In this document: one piece after another, positions 24,485 to 36,460 of the stretch | Layout of the letters: each line of letters opens with the position of its first letter | Numbering within the stretch: the first letter of the stretch is position 1 | NCBI GenBank assembly: GCA_949126835.1 | Contig: OX421499.1 | Coordinates: 4,046,553 to 4,110,552, forward strand | Reading direction: 5' to 3' | Length of the DNA stretch: 64,000 bases | Source of the DNA: Anisus vortex | Lineage: Eukaryota > Mollusca > Gastropoda > Planorbidae | Program-made: the position numbers and the translations under genes | The notes under the pieces: model-generated | Told to the model about the DNA's origin: nothing | The model's input: the letters and a program-made list of their open reading frames with translations, nothing else | Database searches by the model: none

Positions 24485-27400
24485 ACAATGCAGTCTAACG
24501 ATACAGCGTCACTTACGTGTTAACAAGTGCCACATAGTCTCAATTAAACCTTTATTATGTAAATATTTTTAAACAATCAAGCTATTTAGTGATTTCTATT
24601 TAGCCCATTAATCGTGAATATTTCTTTAAATTTTACATTGGCTAGGTAGTGCAAAGTGTAAATGCTGACAGGTTGTGGATTCATCTCTCCCCCCTCCCCC
24701 CCCCCGGGCCAACTTTTCCTTTTTTTGTTCTACCCATCCTCTAGTAAACTTTTGTACAAATTCAGAACTAAATTTTTAAGGGGCGAAAAATGGCGGCGTT
24801 TTTTTTTTGTTTTAAAGTCGCTCATGAGTCCTACTTTTTTCTCTCATCTGACGTATACATTTTCTCTATTCTCTGTATGTATGTAAGATTCTCTATTCTC
24901 TGTATGTATGTAAGATTATCTATTCTCTGTATGTATGTAAGATTCTCAACGTTTTATTTTTTAATATGTTTTATCTTGAAAAAACAACATCTTTGCCCTA
25001 TTGACCAACACTGTCCAAAAATAGATAGCCTATTATAATGCACTTTCTTCTTTTCTCTCCCGTTCTAAATTATTATGCTTTAAACAATATACACCAATTA
25101 CAACTAACATTCAACAATGAGTACAATAATTGATGCAACAAAATATTGTTCAATTCTTTGCAAGAATCTTGTTTTCTTTTATTACTTTGCATGAAATCAT
25201 AAAAATAAAACTTATAAAATGACTAAGTTTGTAATGATAACAAATAAGAAAAATAATTGTATACCCCATAAAATAATATTGTAGATAAATAATAAATATA
25301 GTGTATCCAAAAAAAAAAAAGTTATATTTCACTACTTGCACAAACAATTTTTTAATGAGAATAACAGGGTTGTCAATAACTGAACAAATGACGTCTACCT
25401 AGGTTTGTAACAATATTTACGTATAGCGAATATAATCGAACAAGTGATGCAGCTGGCCTTCCGTACTTTACACACAAAAACAAAACAACAGAAATATAAT
25501 TCAGTTACCAAAAAAGAAATGAATATGTATATATCACTTATAAAGATAAGCATTGGAAATTCAACGTGCGATGATAAAAAAAAACAACAACAATAACTAT
25601 CTTTATGTATAGTTTTAATTTGCTTTTTAAGAAAATTGACATTAAAGAGAAATTGGGGATATTAGAATGGCTTAAAGCCAAGCATATTATGTTAATCGAA
25701 TGACACCAGATACATTTATTTTAAACAATATATACATCAGTACGCATTGCACAGGCGCATGTAAATTTTAAAAAAAAATACGATTAAAAAAAAACACATA
25801 GTATGGTGTAACATTTTGGTCAAGTTTGACCACAAAAAAATTTACACGGAGCTCATGTTATAATATAAAATCAATTCTAATATTAATGTCAAACATTTTT
25901 AAAAAACATAATACACAAGTTTTATAGTCATAAATGCACCAAAGTATGGCGTTGCGTTTTTATCATATACATATAATTTGTACATTTTAAATTAAATAAG
26001 CACTATATATATATATATATATATATATTCTTTTTTTTTGTAAAGATACATAAAGGCCAATTAAAACTGGTGCCGTTAAAATGATTGAAGGAAACAAAAA
26101 TATGTTGACATGTATCACGTGACAATGTTGACATTTTAAACATGACAAAACAAAAATGACTGATTTCGCTACTGCATTATGAATTTTTTTTTGGCGAAAA
26201 GCAGAAACATTTAGATTCATGTTTATTTAAGAGTTAAGTGCAAAAACCAAACGTACAAACACAGTCACATGGTCATACAGGGTGTGACTGTCTAACCAAT
26301 CACGGCCGTGCGGTTCCATTTCAAATTAATACATAACTGTGAGCAATCGCTCACAAGAGTCCGCTACCGTGAGCGTTACTCTGTGTGTGTATGCGTGCGT
26401 TTGTGTGTGCGTATTTCGGGTGCGTGGATTATATTTACGATATACATACACAGCATACACGTACGCACATGAAATAGTACACATTTAACGGGGGGCCAAA
26501 TGGGGACAGCATTGGGTTTCTATACGGTGTATAAACGTAACACACATCGTCAGTTAGCGTTTAGAAAAAACACACTTTAAGAGCCACTTTATACTTTATT
26601 CGTGATTGAATAATTGGAATGGAGAGGGAGGGGGGGGGGGGGTCTAGAAACGCTTTTAAGTTATATGCTCCTTTCCGTTGCAGCGCAAAAGTATCAATAA
26701 TTCTCTAAATATATGGCCAAGGCGGATACGGTCCCCGGAAGCTGGGGGGGGGGGGGGAATTCTGGGTCCACACAGAAGCACAGTTCAGAAGATTTGACCT
26801 TTTATTCTTTCTTGTTTCATAGTGGTCGTGTCTTTCTTTCACCATAGGAAGATGGGCAAGAGATCCTTGCCGCCCGCAAAACATCCCCCCCTCTCTCCCT
26901 CACCTTTCACCTCTAGTTTGGTAAGACAGTGAGCCCAGATATCTTAGTGGACGCCATCTGGAAGCAGATAACTCGATATTTAAACTAGGTAAGACATGGG
27001 TTGTCTTTCTTGTGTCTTTTCTTCCTGTTTTAGTGTCCGCGAATATTGTCTTTAGGGGTGAAACAAAACACATCAACATCATTGAACTCCTCGAATATAT
27101 AGACCTACGTATATATATACTCTATAAAATTCTATATATAGTAATATATATTGTACTCTATAAAAATCGTTTGAGAATTACTTATATGTTTCCCACCATA
27201 GCCTAAAACTGCCTGTGTGGCATGCGTAATCCTATTCTTAGTGCCATACATTTTACAATAAAAAAATAGACAAAACCTTACTTGTCTATAAAGTAGAGTC
27301 TCAAATGGAGAGAGGAGAAAAAAAAAAGTATCATTTTCAAACATATGTTCGGTGTGTGTTAAAAACTAAGAAATACCTAGATCTAAGTGGAAAAAAACAC

Positions 27401-27764
27401 AGGTCTAGGAGCTAGAAACCTTTGTATAAGACGGACATAGTTATCAAGAAATATTTTAGCTACTCTTAGTTGTTACTGATTTTTGGGTAAGCACTCTACT
27501 TTGACTTTTTCTGTCACAAAATGTTTATTTGAAGTATATACATGCAAATCTTATTTTAATACAGTCTATAATCGCTCGAATTTTTTTGTTTTTGTTTACT
27601 TCTATTCACTAAAAAAATGCATTCTTCTGCTTTGACCGTATTCCAAGAAACTCAAAATAAATAATTGAGTCTACCATTGCTTAATATACACGTGAGCTAT
27701 TTTATAATCTTAATTTTTTTTTTAATATATAAAGAAAACGCATTCAATTTTCACTCTGCAATAA
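24485..27764. other. AT-rich flank 3' of FoxC
   Basis: No gene is recognised over 3.3 kb. A 27-bp unit repeats three times at 24869-24949 (TTCTCTGTATGTATGTAAGA then TTCTCTA). TA runs lie at about 26007-26028, a G10-12 run at about 26630-26642 and a G14 run at about 26744-26757. Many A-runs are present. Distal regulatory DNA for FoxC could lie here but cannot be told from sequence alone. Confidence 0.45.
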
Positions 27765-28223
27765 TTTAAAGACCAAGTGAAGAGGTTTTTCTCAAAGGAA
27801 CGAGATTTGGAATAGCCTCATACGTCAGTGACGTATCACAAGGGAAATAAATAAATAAAAATAGACGCTATAAATCTATATTTAACCATTTTGTTAAAAA
27901 TAAGAACCGGGAAAAGATTCAAAACATGTTGGCAATAGATTCAAAACACGTGACAATATTCATTTTTCCTAGTCGGAATCCTTTATGTTACGTCACTTTC
28001 CTATATTGCCGGAAATAAAAACATCTCAAATGGCTACGAGATTTGGAGTAATCATCCGAAAAACACACACATTTAAGTGCAAATATTGAACTAATTACTT
28101 AAAATGTATCTTTGATATTTTGTATAAATGTTTTTTTTAACATTCAGATACTGAATACACTATTTACTATCAAAATCAAATGCTAACTCAATTTTGATAA
28201 AAAGCTCTTCACTTGGTCTTTAA
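27765..28223. mobile_element. TIR-bounded MITE with perfect 8-bp TSD (459 bp)
   Basis: The ends are TTAAAGACCAAGTGAAGAG and its reverse complement with little change (CTCTTCACTTGGTCTTTAA). It is flanked by a perfect direct repeat, tgcaataa, at 27757-27764 and 28224-28231. The interior is AT-rich and non-coding, with palindromic TACGTCAGTGACGTA. An 8-bp duplication points to a hAT-type transposase. It differs in its ends from family 1. Confidence 0.85.
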
Positions 28224-29603
28224 TGCAATAAAAATAATCTTGAAATGTCATATTATATAATTGATAAATAGTTGATTTTTTTTTTAAATAATTTTTCTTT
28301 TCGTAACGTAGTACAAAATGTAGGTAATGCTCGGAACAATTATCTCAAATTTTAAAAATTAATTTTTAATATAGACTGCTGAGTTTTTGCATTAAATAAC
28401 ACGGAAATAATATTTTTGAAAAACATTATTTCAACATCAAACACGTCGTTCTACTTATTTCATCCAAAATGAAAAGAACAAAAAAGAACAAAAACTAGAA
28501 TCCCAACTAATATGTCAAGTTTCACAATTCAGATGACACTTCAGCCAGAAAGATAAACAAATCAGCCAACGTTTTACAACTCTTTTGTGTGTGTGTTGGC
28601 CCCCACAAATGCATCAAACGATAGATCAACTGTAACGAACATTGTTTTTTTCTTGTGTAGAGAAATGATAAAAAGTAATGTATTAAACAAGAAATAAAAC
28701 ATCCCACACATACAACAATAGTCTAATCCAAAAGAATTTTTGTTTCGGGAAATAGATTGTAAGAATAGAGCTGAAAGGAATTTCAATAACGCTATGTACA
28801 TTAGCCAGAATGACCCACTTTACATGTAAGGCCTATCTACTGTATTGTAAATTTCCCTTTTTGTAGGCCATTCTTTCGCATTATTGTATGTTATTTAGTT
28901 CGTTAAAAAACCACTAGGCTTGTGTTAAATTGTATACAGTGCAAGTAATCTTATTATTATTATTATAGACCTATATAATAGGCCTTTACATTATATTATA
29001 TATATATATATATATATAATTATTATTGTAAGGCCTATATGATATTTTGTTATATTTCAACGAAAAAAAAACCTGAAGAATTTTAACAATGGAAGATCAA
29101 AACACAATGAAGAGATATCGGATACGAATGTTACGTATTTGTTGTTGTTGTTGTTGTCTTGTGGTAGGGGTAGGATTATACCGCAACACTGAACGTCAAC
29201 CGTATGTGCTGTAATTAATACTTCCATGCGTGTATGTATACGTCCTAATTGCGCGGCGCGGTTCTGGAATAAACACATTTTTTATATCATATTATGCATT
29301 TATGTCTGTGTCCCCTGTGGCTTTAAAAAAAAATTATTATTTTAATTTTCTACCCCCACACTACCCTATTTCCAATGAAGAATTCCTAGCTATTTACACA
29401 GTAAACTTGCTTATAGGTCAGGCCTCGTTACCACATAGGTTCGTTCCCCCCCTCCCCCCCCCCCCCGCCATTGAAAGCCACCAAACTCTTAGCACGATTG
29501 AGCTCCTAATAAAATTGTTGAAACCGTTCTTTGCTAAGAATTTAAATAATCAAGATTTCTGGAAAGGGCGTGGGCGTTAGTTTGACCACACAATCTTCTA
29601 GTG
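28224..29603. other. AT-rich intergenic stretch
   Basis: A TA tract lies at about 28997-29018 and a GTT trinucleotide run at about 29139-29155. A C-run stretch is at about 29447-29466. No gene is supported. The 29230-29580 frame is not recognisable. Confidence 0.45.
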
Positions 29604-29809
29604 CAGGGGTCGGCAACCTTTTGATAACAGTGTGCCAAAGTATGATTTTTAATTCATTCAGCGTGCCTACAGCATGACAGCCATCCTTCTGCAGAACTAA
29701 ATCTCTCGTATAAGTGACTTGGACGGACTTTTAAGGCCTCTTCCGCGTGCCATTGAAAATTCCTCGGCGTGCCACGTCTGGCACGCGTGCCGTAGGTTGC
29801 CGACCCCTG
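29604..29809. mobile_element. hAT-like MITE, family 1, with perfect 8-bp TSD
   Basis: Best-preserved copy in the window, 206 bp. It begins CAGGGGTCGGCAACCTTTTG, ends TAGGTTGCCGACCCCTG, and is flanked by identical ttctagtg at 29596-29603 and 29810-29817. The perfect duplication indicates a relatively recent insertion and defines the family borders. Confidence 0.93.
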
Positions 29810-31492
29810 TTCTAGTGCCAGACTCTATGTAAAACAAACCTAAAAACGCATCGAGTCGTCGGTTTAAATAGTCTTATGGGGCTATAGAGTTTGTTATTTT
29901 TGGCTCATCACTTATCCCCCTTTCTTGGTCAAAGTATCAACCCATTGCGCTTGTTTCCTTAATTGTGTGACAATGTGTGTGTGTGTCTCGATGTGTAATG
30001 TGCTTGTTGTGGATAATAATCCCCCACCCCCCATCGCGCCCCACCACGGGTTATACACTGCAAATTAAACGTATTTGTTTGTTTTTTTTATTTCGCTGTC
30101 GTTTTTTTTTTTTTTTGTTTGTTTCATAGATGGAATGCAGCAGTGCGGAAAGCCAATCAAAGGTGTGTGTTTTTTTTTTTCTGCTTTTGTTTTAAGTTAA
30201 AACACTGGGAATATGAAAATTGATATAATTTTAGAAATAAATTGACAAAAATGAAGTCGGCATTAAAAAAAAAGAAACGAAACGAAATGTAGTTGAGATT
30301 TTTTTTTTTAAATCATGACAATAATATATGTCAATTAAACGTAAATACTACAGGAATTGTTTTTGTATTATGTCGGGATATGACGGGAGAGGGGGGGGGG
30401 GGTATAAGAAGGATCCCCCTCCCCTTTTCTCCTACCTTTACTAATTCCCCTCGACTAAGAGAACTTTAACATTTAACCCTTGAACCATTAAGGTCATTTA
30501 GTATAATTTTATCCTTTTTTAAAACTCAAATTACCCCTAACCACTAAAGAGTTAATTGCCTATATATTATATTTATATATAATATTTATATATAAAAATA
30601 TTGCCTATAGATCGATATATTAGTAGCCCAACGTGTAGATAGTAGCAGAAGTGATAAATATCAACTAATACCGTCCCTCTTCTTACATATTGTAAGATAG
30701 CTCTAACGTGTGCACCAATGAACCGTGAGAATTTCTTAAGCTCGTTGCGGATTAAGGAGGAGGAAGAAACACACAAAAAACAAAAACAACATAAAATTCT
30801 GATATTAATAAATAGTTAATGTGCACAAGTACACATACGCACAGACCCCCCCCACACACACACACTTACAATTACACACACACCCACTTGGTTGGGTTCA
30901 GTAAATGAAGTCTTATATATTACATTTGTAAAGTATTATTTCTTCTGTTGCTTTTAATATTTCCATTCTGCGTGGCACAAATACAAAAAAAATGGCAGTT
31001 AGGTTTTTTTTAACCTTAAAACTGGGGTTTTTTTTTATTGCGTCCTTATTACACACAAATAATAATACAAAAACACAGACACACCGCACATTAGTGCATT
31101 AACATATTAGCTCAATTATGTAACAATCATAATCGTAATGGCATTTTTCAACTGTCTAATTAACGATAACTCGCGTCAATTTATCTTTATTTGTTATTGT
31201 TTTGTTTTTGTTTCCCCCACCCATCCCAAACTGGACGTCACGAGTCTGTGTATCACGTGACTTAGTGCAGGTGTGACGTCATTTGGCTGTAACATTTTTT
31301 TATTTGCTGTGTAGTTATTAATTGGGATTTCCCAAAAAGAATAAGAATGAGAGGGAAAAAATGCAAAATTCAATATTTTGTAAACATTACATTCAAAATG
31401 TTTCTGAGAATAAAGTTTACACAAAGTAGTTCACTGGTAAATTGTTTACTTCTTCAGTCATCAAAAGCTTTTAATGAAAAAATTCCCAAGTT
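29810..31492. other. AT-rich intergenic stretch 3' of FoxC
   Basis: Homopolymer T and C/G runs, small GT and CA tracts (29971-29985, 30847-30864) and a G11 run at about 30391-30401. A TTAACCC...GAGTTAA stretch at about 30474-30554 faintly resembles the TTAA-flanked elements but is not convincing. No gene seen. Confidence 0.45.
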
Positions 31493-31498
31493 TTTATT
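31493..31498 (-). promoter_or_regulatory. Candidate FoxC poly(A) signal (AATAAA)
   Basis: Canonical AATAAA on the minus strand, about 450 nt past the FoxC stop codon. AT-rich DNA yields such hexamers by chance, so without transcript data this is only the nearest clear candidate. Confidence 0.35.
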
Positions 31499-31587
31499 GT
31501 AAACTGCGGGATTCACGGCCTTACATTAAAAAAAACAACAACTTATTTTACAATCCCTTTCTTTCTAAACTGTTGAAACTAACACGT

Positions 31588-31818
31588 TCTGTCCGCTTTT
31601 GGAATTATCCATAGCTTTGTCCACTTTCGGAAGTATGCCTAGGTTTTTTCACTTTAGGAATTATTTGTCCGCTTTCGGAAGAATGTTTAGGTTTTTCCAC
31701 CTTAGAAACTTCATGACGCATTCCGGAAATCGTATTCTCTATGAATTCTTCCTAGCTTTGTCAACTTTTAGAAAGCATTTCGGAGTCTATGCTTTGTCCA
31801 TTTTTTAGGAACGCTCTC
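31588..31818. repeat. Degenerate tandem repeat in the presumed FoxC 3' UTR
   Basis: Four or so diverged units of about 60 bp built on TTTGTCCACTTTCGGAA and TAGGTTTTTCACTTTAGGAA. The plus-strand 69-codon frame across it repeats FHFRNYLSAFG / FHLRNFM and is likely a by-product of the duplication. Confidence 0.6.
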
Positions 31819-31946
31819 AGTGATGTTTCTTTTTCAGTTTTCGTGTTTGTGATATATTTTGTCAAGATCAAGCTTTGAATTGTCAAATGTACATGGAGAA
31901 GATTAAAATGTACAACAAAATTTAAAAATAGAGCTAAAAGTTAAAG

Positions 31947-33300
31947 TCAATATTTCGAGCAGTCGTAGTAGGAAGATGGGGATTTGTAGGACGGTGTCCT
32001 GAATGCCGCTAGTTGACAGCTGGCGGAGTTCTGGAACATATCGCGCATGCTCATGCTCGTGAAAGATCCAAAGTCCGAGGAGCTTGGATTCAGATCACTC
32101 GCCGGGTTCATGTAGAACCCGTTGGCGCGCGGGTAGGCAAAGTCTTTGTGCTGCGACATGGAAAACACGCTGGAGCTGAACCCATTCGACTGGTGCAAGG
32201 ATGGGTGCGACAGGTGACCCCCGAGGTGGTGGGGCGCGTGCGGGCTGCCGTTGTCGTCCGAGCACCCGTGACCGTTTCCGCCGCCGCCGCTGCTGTTGGA
32301 CGAGGTCATGTTCATGGCGCCGCCGTGCTGGTGGTGTCCGGCGTGCCCGGAGCCGGGTTGCTGGCCGCCATGGCCCGAGCCGGAGATGTGCGGCGTGCTG
32401 GAGGACGGGTACCCAGAGGAGCCGGACGGGCCCGAGCCGCTGCCGCACTGGTAGCTGTTGTAAGAGGCGACAGGCGGCGAGGCCGCTTGGCTGCATGCCG
32501 TGATCGGCCTGTACAGATCCGAGGCGCGGGAGTATGGCAGAAGGTGTGGCGAGACGAGGGGCGGCGGGCGTGAGGAGAGGGACGAGCTCCCCGAGTTCCC
32601 CATGTCGCCGCCGTGGGCCAGGTTTGAAGGTGATAAGAAGTTCTCCACAGTGAAGTTGCTCACCGACGATTCAATGGGCGACAGCGGGTCCGAAGGGAGG
32701 GACAGGGGGTTCCCGGCGCCCACGCCGCACAGACCCTGGGCCTGCAGGCTCAGTCCGTGACCGTGAAGCTGAGGGTGGGACAGGTGGCCCCCGTGGTGGC
32801 CTAGTCTCCCGCCGACCATCCTCTCGGCCATGCTGTGGTGGTGCAGGTCCAGCCCCACGCCCAGACACTCGTTCTGGGGCGCGTCCATGGGCTCCACTTT
32901 GGTGTTCCTCGTCAGCTCCCCCGGCGACACCGAGTGGCGCGGGCGGAGAACGTCCTTCTCCAGCTTCACCGGTGTCTCGGACGCGCTGTCGGAACCGGAA
33001 GTGTTGCTGTTGTTCCCGTGGTGCTCCCTGGCGTGGTGGATCTCCCCCTCTTCCAGCCCTTCCTTCAGTCCTTCCTTGGTCTCCTCTAGTCGTTTCATCC
33101 TCTCCTCCTTCTCTTTCTCGGCCGGGCTCCTCTTGAAGCGCCTTCGGCGTCGGAGGTAACTCCCGTTGTCGAACATGTTGTAGCTGTCTGGGTGAAGGGT
33201 CCAGTAGCTCCCCTTGCCCGGCTTCTTGTCGTCCCGAGGGATTTTCACGAAGCATTCGTTTAAGCTCAGGTTATGTCGAATAGAGTTTTGCCAACCCTGT
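31947..33300 (-). CDS. FoxC: FoxC forkhead transcription factor, 3' coding exon
   Basis: Encodes the second part of the forkhead domain and the whole C-terminal region of a nuclear, sequence-specific transcription factor. FoxC proteins act in mesoderm and head/pharyngeal development in other animals (family knowledge). The exon opens after a good acceptor (TCTTCCACAG on the minus strand) and reads [17 protein letters not shown], then [15 protein letters not shown] and [11 protein letters not shown], i.e. recognition helix H3 (NSIRHNLSL) and the wings. Downstream lie an acidic/charged [13 protein letters not shown] stretch, VKLEKD (a PsiKxE sumoylation-type site, about residue 192), an EH1-like FTVENFL (about 296-302), His- and Gly/Ser-rich tracts, and the FoxC-type C-terminus [13 protein letters not shown] ... 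YYDCSKY followed by TGA at 31949-31947. The exon is much richer in GC than its surroundings. [11 protein letters not shown] has His where FoxC relatives usually have Asp. Residues are numbered from the Met at 39718. FoxC rather than FoxF or FoxL1 is supported by the C-terminal motif. Confidence 0.96.
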
Positions 33301-33429
33301 CTGTGGAAGAAGAAAAAACATTGTTGTTAACAAAATATATTTTCGAACACAACTGATATGAATGTGTTAACAATCATGTGTATTTAGAGCGCCGTTTCAC
33401 TTAGTTGTTTTTTTCTATTCTTGGTTGTT

Positions 33430-33510
33430 TTAACCCTTACAGTCCCGGGCGCGTATATAGCGGAACTGAAGGCAGCATAGATAGAAGTAGGTCGGTTATG
33501 AAAGGGTTAA
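33430..33510. mobile_element. 81-bp TTAA-flanked mini-element, copy 1
   Basis: TTAACCCTTACAG at one end, AAAGGGTTAA at the other, with TTAA at both outer borders. This is the target-duplication rule of piggyBac transposons. The interior holds GTCCCGGGCGCGTATATAGC and CAGCATAGATAGAAGTAGG. A copy of identical length and opposite orientation lies at 49795-49875 with only about five differences. It has no coding capacity. Confidence 0.78.
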
Positions 33511-34586
33511 TACTTTTACTTCGTTACCCGTCTAACAGCTCCATTCCCTATGAGTAATATATAAAAGATATGAATGTCCACAAAATGTCCAAGACAAGTG
33601 AAGTCTATTGACAAGTCTTAATGAGATATGGCCTTTTTAGATTGAAGAGATCCTGAACTTCCGGTGCTATTTTAATTTTTAAAATTTTTTTTAGCCATTT
33701 CCGTAAAAAAAAAAGCATGCTTTTGCTGGTGGTTGACAATTGATTTCAACATCGACGGAAAGATCTAGTCTTTTAGAAATATACAAAGGCTACAAGATTA
33801 GTTATGAGGAATCCGTTTTTAACATCAATAGTGAGTATGCAATAATTAATACTCAAAGTGTTAGTCACGTTAAGCTCAATTTAGATTTGCTTATGAAATA
33901 AATTAGTCAAGAGTTGCATCCTTGGTTATTAAAAAAACACAATGCGTAGCTTAAAAAAACAAACAAAACGAACATTCTTTTGAATCAAGTTTGGGATTAT
34001 AAATAGCTGATTCTTCAAGTCTGACATTCACAAGCTATCGTTTTCGTTTGGCAACATCTTTTGGAAATGAAATAAAATGTTATCCCGACATCTTTTCGTA
34101 CAACAAGTAACGCAGCACACAGACATTTTTTAAAAATCAAATGAACAAATGGGACCGGAAATATTTTACATTTCGACCTTTTATGCATGCATAATATAAT
34201 TTAAGACTTGTCAATAGTAAATGGCGTACCAAGTGGAAAAAATAGTTGTTTTGTATCACCGCGTTGATTTTTACCATTGTACGCATAATAATATATTCTC
34301 AATTTTCACAATTCTGATTTAAGAACAAGAGAAGCATTAAGTCACGGTCTAGAACTAGTCTAAATAGCGGCTGTCTAAAATAAGATTTTTTTGATTTTTT
34401 TTTGTAGGCCCTACTTCCATGAAAATAAACACCAACGGCCAACGGGATGGGAGTGCGCTACGCCACTGCTTTTACTCGAGGGTTTCTAGCTAAAATAAGC
34501 TTCAGACTGCACAAAATGTATACGAAATTATTTGTCTATAGAACTTTTCCCAGACGGATCCTGAAGTGTTACTTAAGATGAGCTTA

Positions 34587-34616
34587 GCGATAAGAGGATG
34601 TTATTAATAGGATAAT
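34587..34616. repeat. 30-bp sequence duplicated inside the MITE at 37716
   Basis: The 30 bases beginning gcgataagaggatgttatta are identical to 37735-37764, 3.1 kb away in the same intron and orientation. The copy at 37735 interrupts a MITE, so this locus is the likely source. Confidence 0.85.
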
Positions 34617-36460
34617 AAGCAGATAAATCACATAAGTAAAGCAATAACAAAGAACTGGTTAAAACACAAAAGTTTCAATTTCAAATACTGTTTCCGTGAT
34701 CATGGGCGAGCTCTGTTGACGAGGGCAAATAACTTTACGGCCTAATATCGCTAATTCGCACGACTCGTGTCCAGAATTTGCTCGGCTCGAATGTCGAGAG
34801 ATGATGAAGCTTTGGATTTAAGCCTTGGACCCCCTAGTTCTATCCCCCCCCCCAATCTCCTTCATCTGCCTTACCCATCCTGTCTTTTTTCACCCTCCCC
34901 CCCCCACACGCCCCCATCCACATCCCCAACACAATTCCCGTTTCCGACTTTTCATCTCACGCGACACTTGTTCGTGACACTAGTTAAGAAAAACATGACC
35001 AAACGGTGGAATCCATTCCTCGCCCCCCACTCCCTCCCTTATTTTTCTATCCCTCCCCCCCCCCCGCCCCCCATCCCTCCCTTGACCATTCTAAGTCTTC
35101 CGTTGGTCACAGTAAAGTGCTGTATTGAAAAGTGTTGAAGGGGGCCGCTGAAGGGGTTTTGTGGAGAAGGGGAGGGGGGGGGGGTTCATTTTTGGATATG
35201 AAGAAGACGTCGATGTTCCATGGAAGAATAAGAAACGTGAGAGACTAGGCTGTGTGTGTGGGGCTGGGGCGTAAGGGCAGAGGCGCTGGTCTTTGGACGA
35301 AATGGGCTTACAAAGAATGGACGGCTGAAATTGTCCTCCCCGCTACTAAAAGAAAACACCCGGGAGAAAACGCCAGCTCTTGTTCCCCCCCCCCTCTTCG
35401 TCTTTTCATTTTGGTTATGATACTTTTGTTATTTGATTATCTCCCCCTATGGCTACTAGGACGCCCTCCCTCCTTCCCCATGTCCTCGCCCCAACGCTAC
35501 CATCGCCCCCACCTCCCGGGGGGGCACCTTTTCGCCAAATTTTAGTTCACTTAATAATTTGTGTGTGTATGTGTGTGATCGGAGATGGGTGGTGGTGGGG
35601 GGGGGGGGGGCGGGGATAACTATTGTATTGTATTTTTAAAAATCTTTCTGAAAGTAGTCCGCCCTGGAGAGACGCTACCAATGTCCATAGTTAAACAAAA
35701 TTCCGAAAAAAAAAAAAACTACACAACAATGAATGGTATTATATTCCATTCTTTTTATCATACTTCCCCTTTTTAATTAATAATATCATTATGAATCATT
35801 ATTATAGTGTTTGTTTAATTGTAGCGTTGTTATTAACATCTTTAGTATTGTTTATCGTTTTGGATTTGTTATTGTTGTTGCTGTGGGTTTCTCTGGAATA
35901 ACAAATAAACGAAACGAACAAAATGAATAATTGTTTCGTTAAAACAACGGAATTAATTATTATTTTGCAACAGTTTTTTTTGTTTGTTTTTTTTGAAAAA
36001 AAATCTTACAAATGTTCAGACGCTGGTTATGAATTTGGCGCCACTCGGTTATCCGAGGCTTTAAAAGAAACGCAATTTGATCAGGGTTATAAAACGGGTG
36101 TTAAATGTTGTCCATTGTGTTTTAAACACATCTCTTTTTTTTTTTTACAAACCCGCATTATAAAAAAGCTGATTGTTGCAGTCCCACGCTTACGTTCAAG
36201 AATTATTCTTCTAAAAAGTTTTCTTTTTTTTTTAAATAATAATTTTATAGATATTTTCCTCCAAGTAATTCCAATGCCAAAATGCCAATCGGAAAAGAAA
36301 AATAAGTCCGTTGAGTCACAATTAAACAAAACCCCTACAAAAATACAAAGGTTTTCGAATAAATAATTTTAAATCCTATTTATCTATGTTTTTTTAGACT
36401 TCCGAAGATTTTTGCTTTTTACCAGCCACAAAGTAAGAAAAAAATGGTTAAAAGCAATGT

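Noticed and set aside
32013..32573. Plus-strand 186-codon frame and other GC-rich frames inside the FoxC exon
   Set aside because: Shadows of the FoxC coding strand in GC-rich sequence. They are Ala/Arg/Val-rich without a domain.
35923..36366. 147-codon plus-strand frame in the FoxC intron
   Set aside because: AT-rich sequence rich in Phe, Lys and Ile with no domain. A chance frame.
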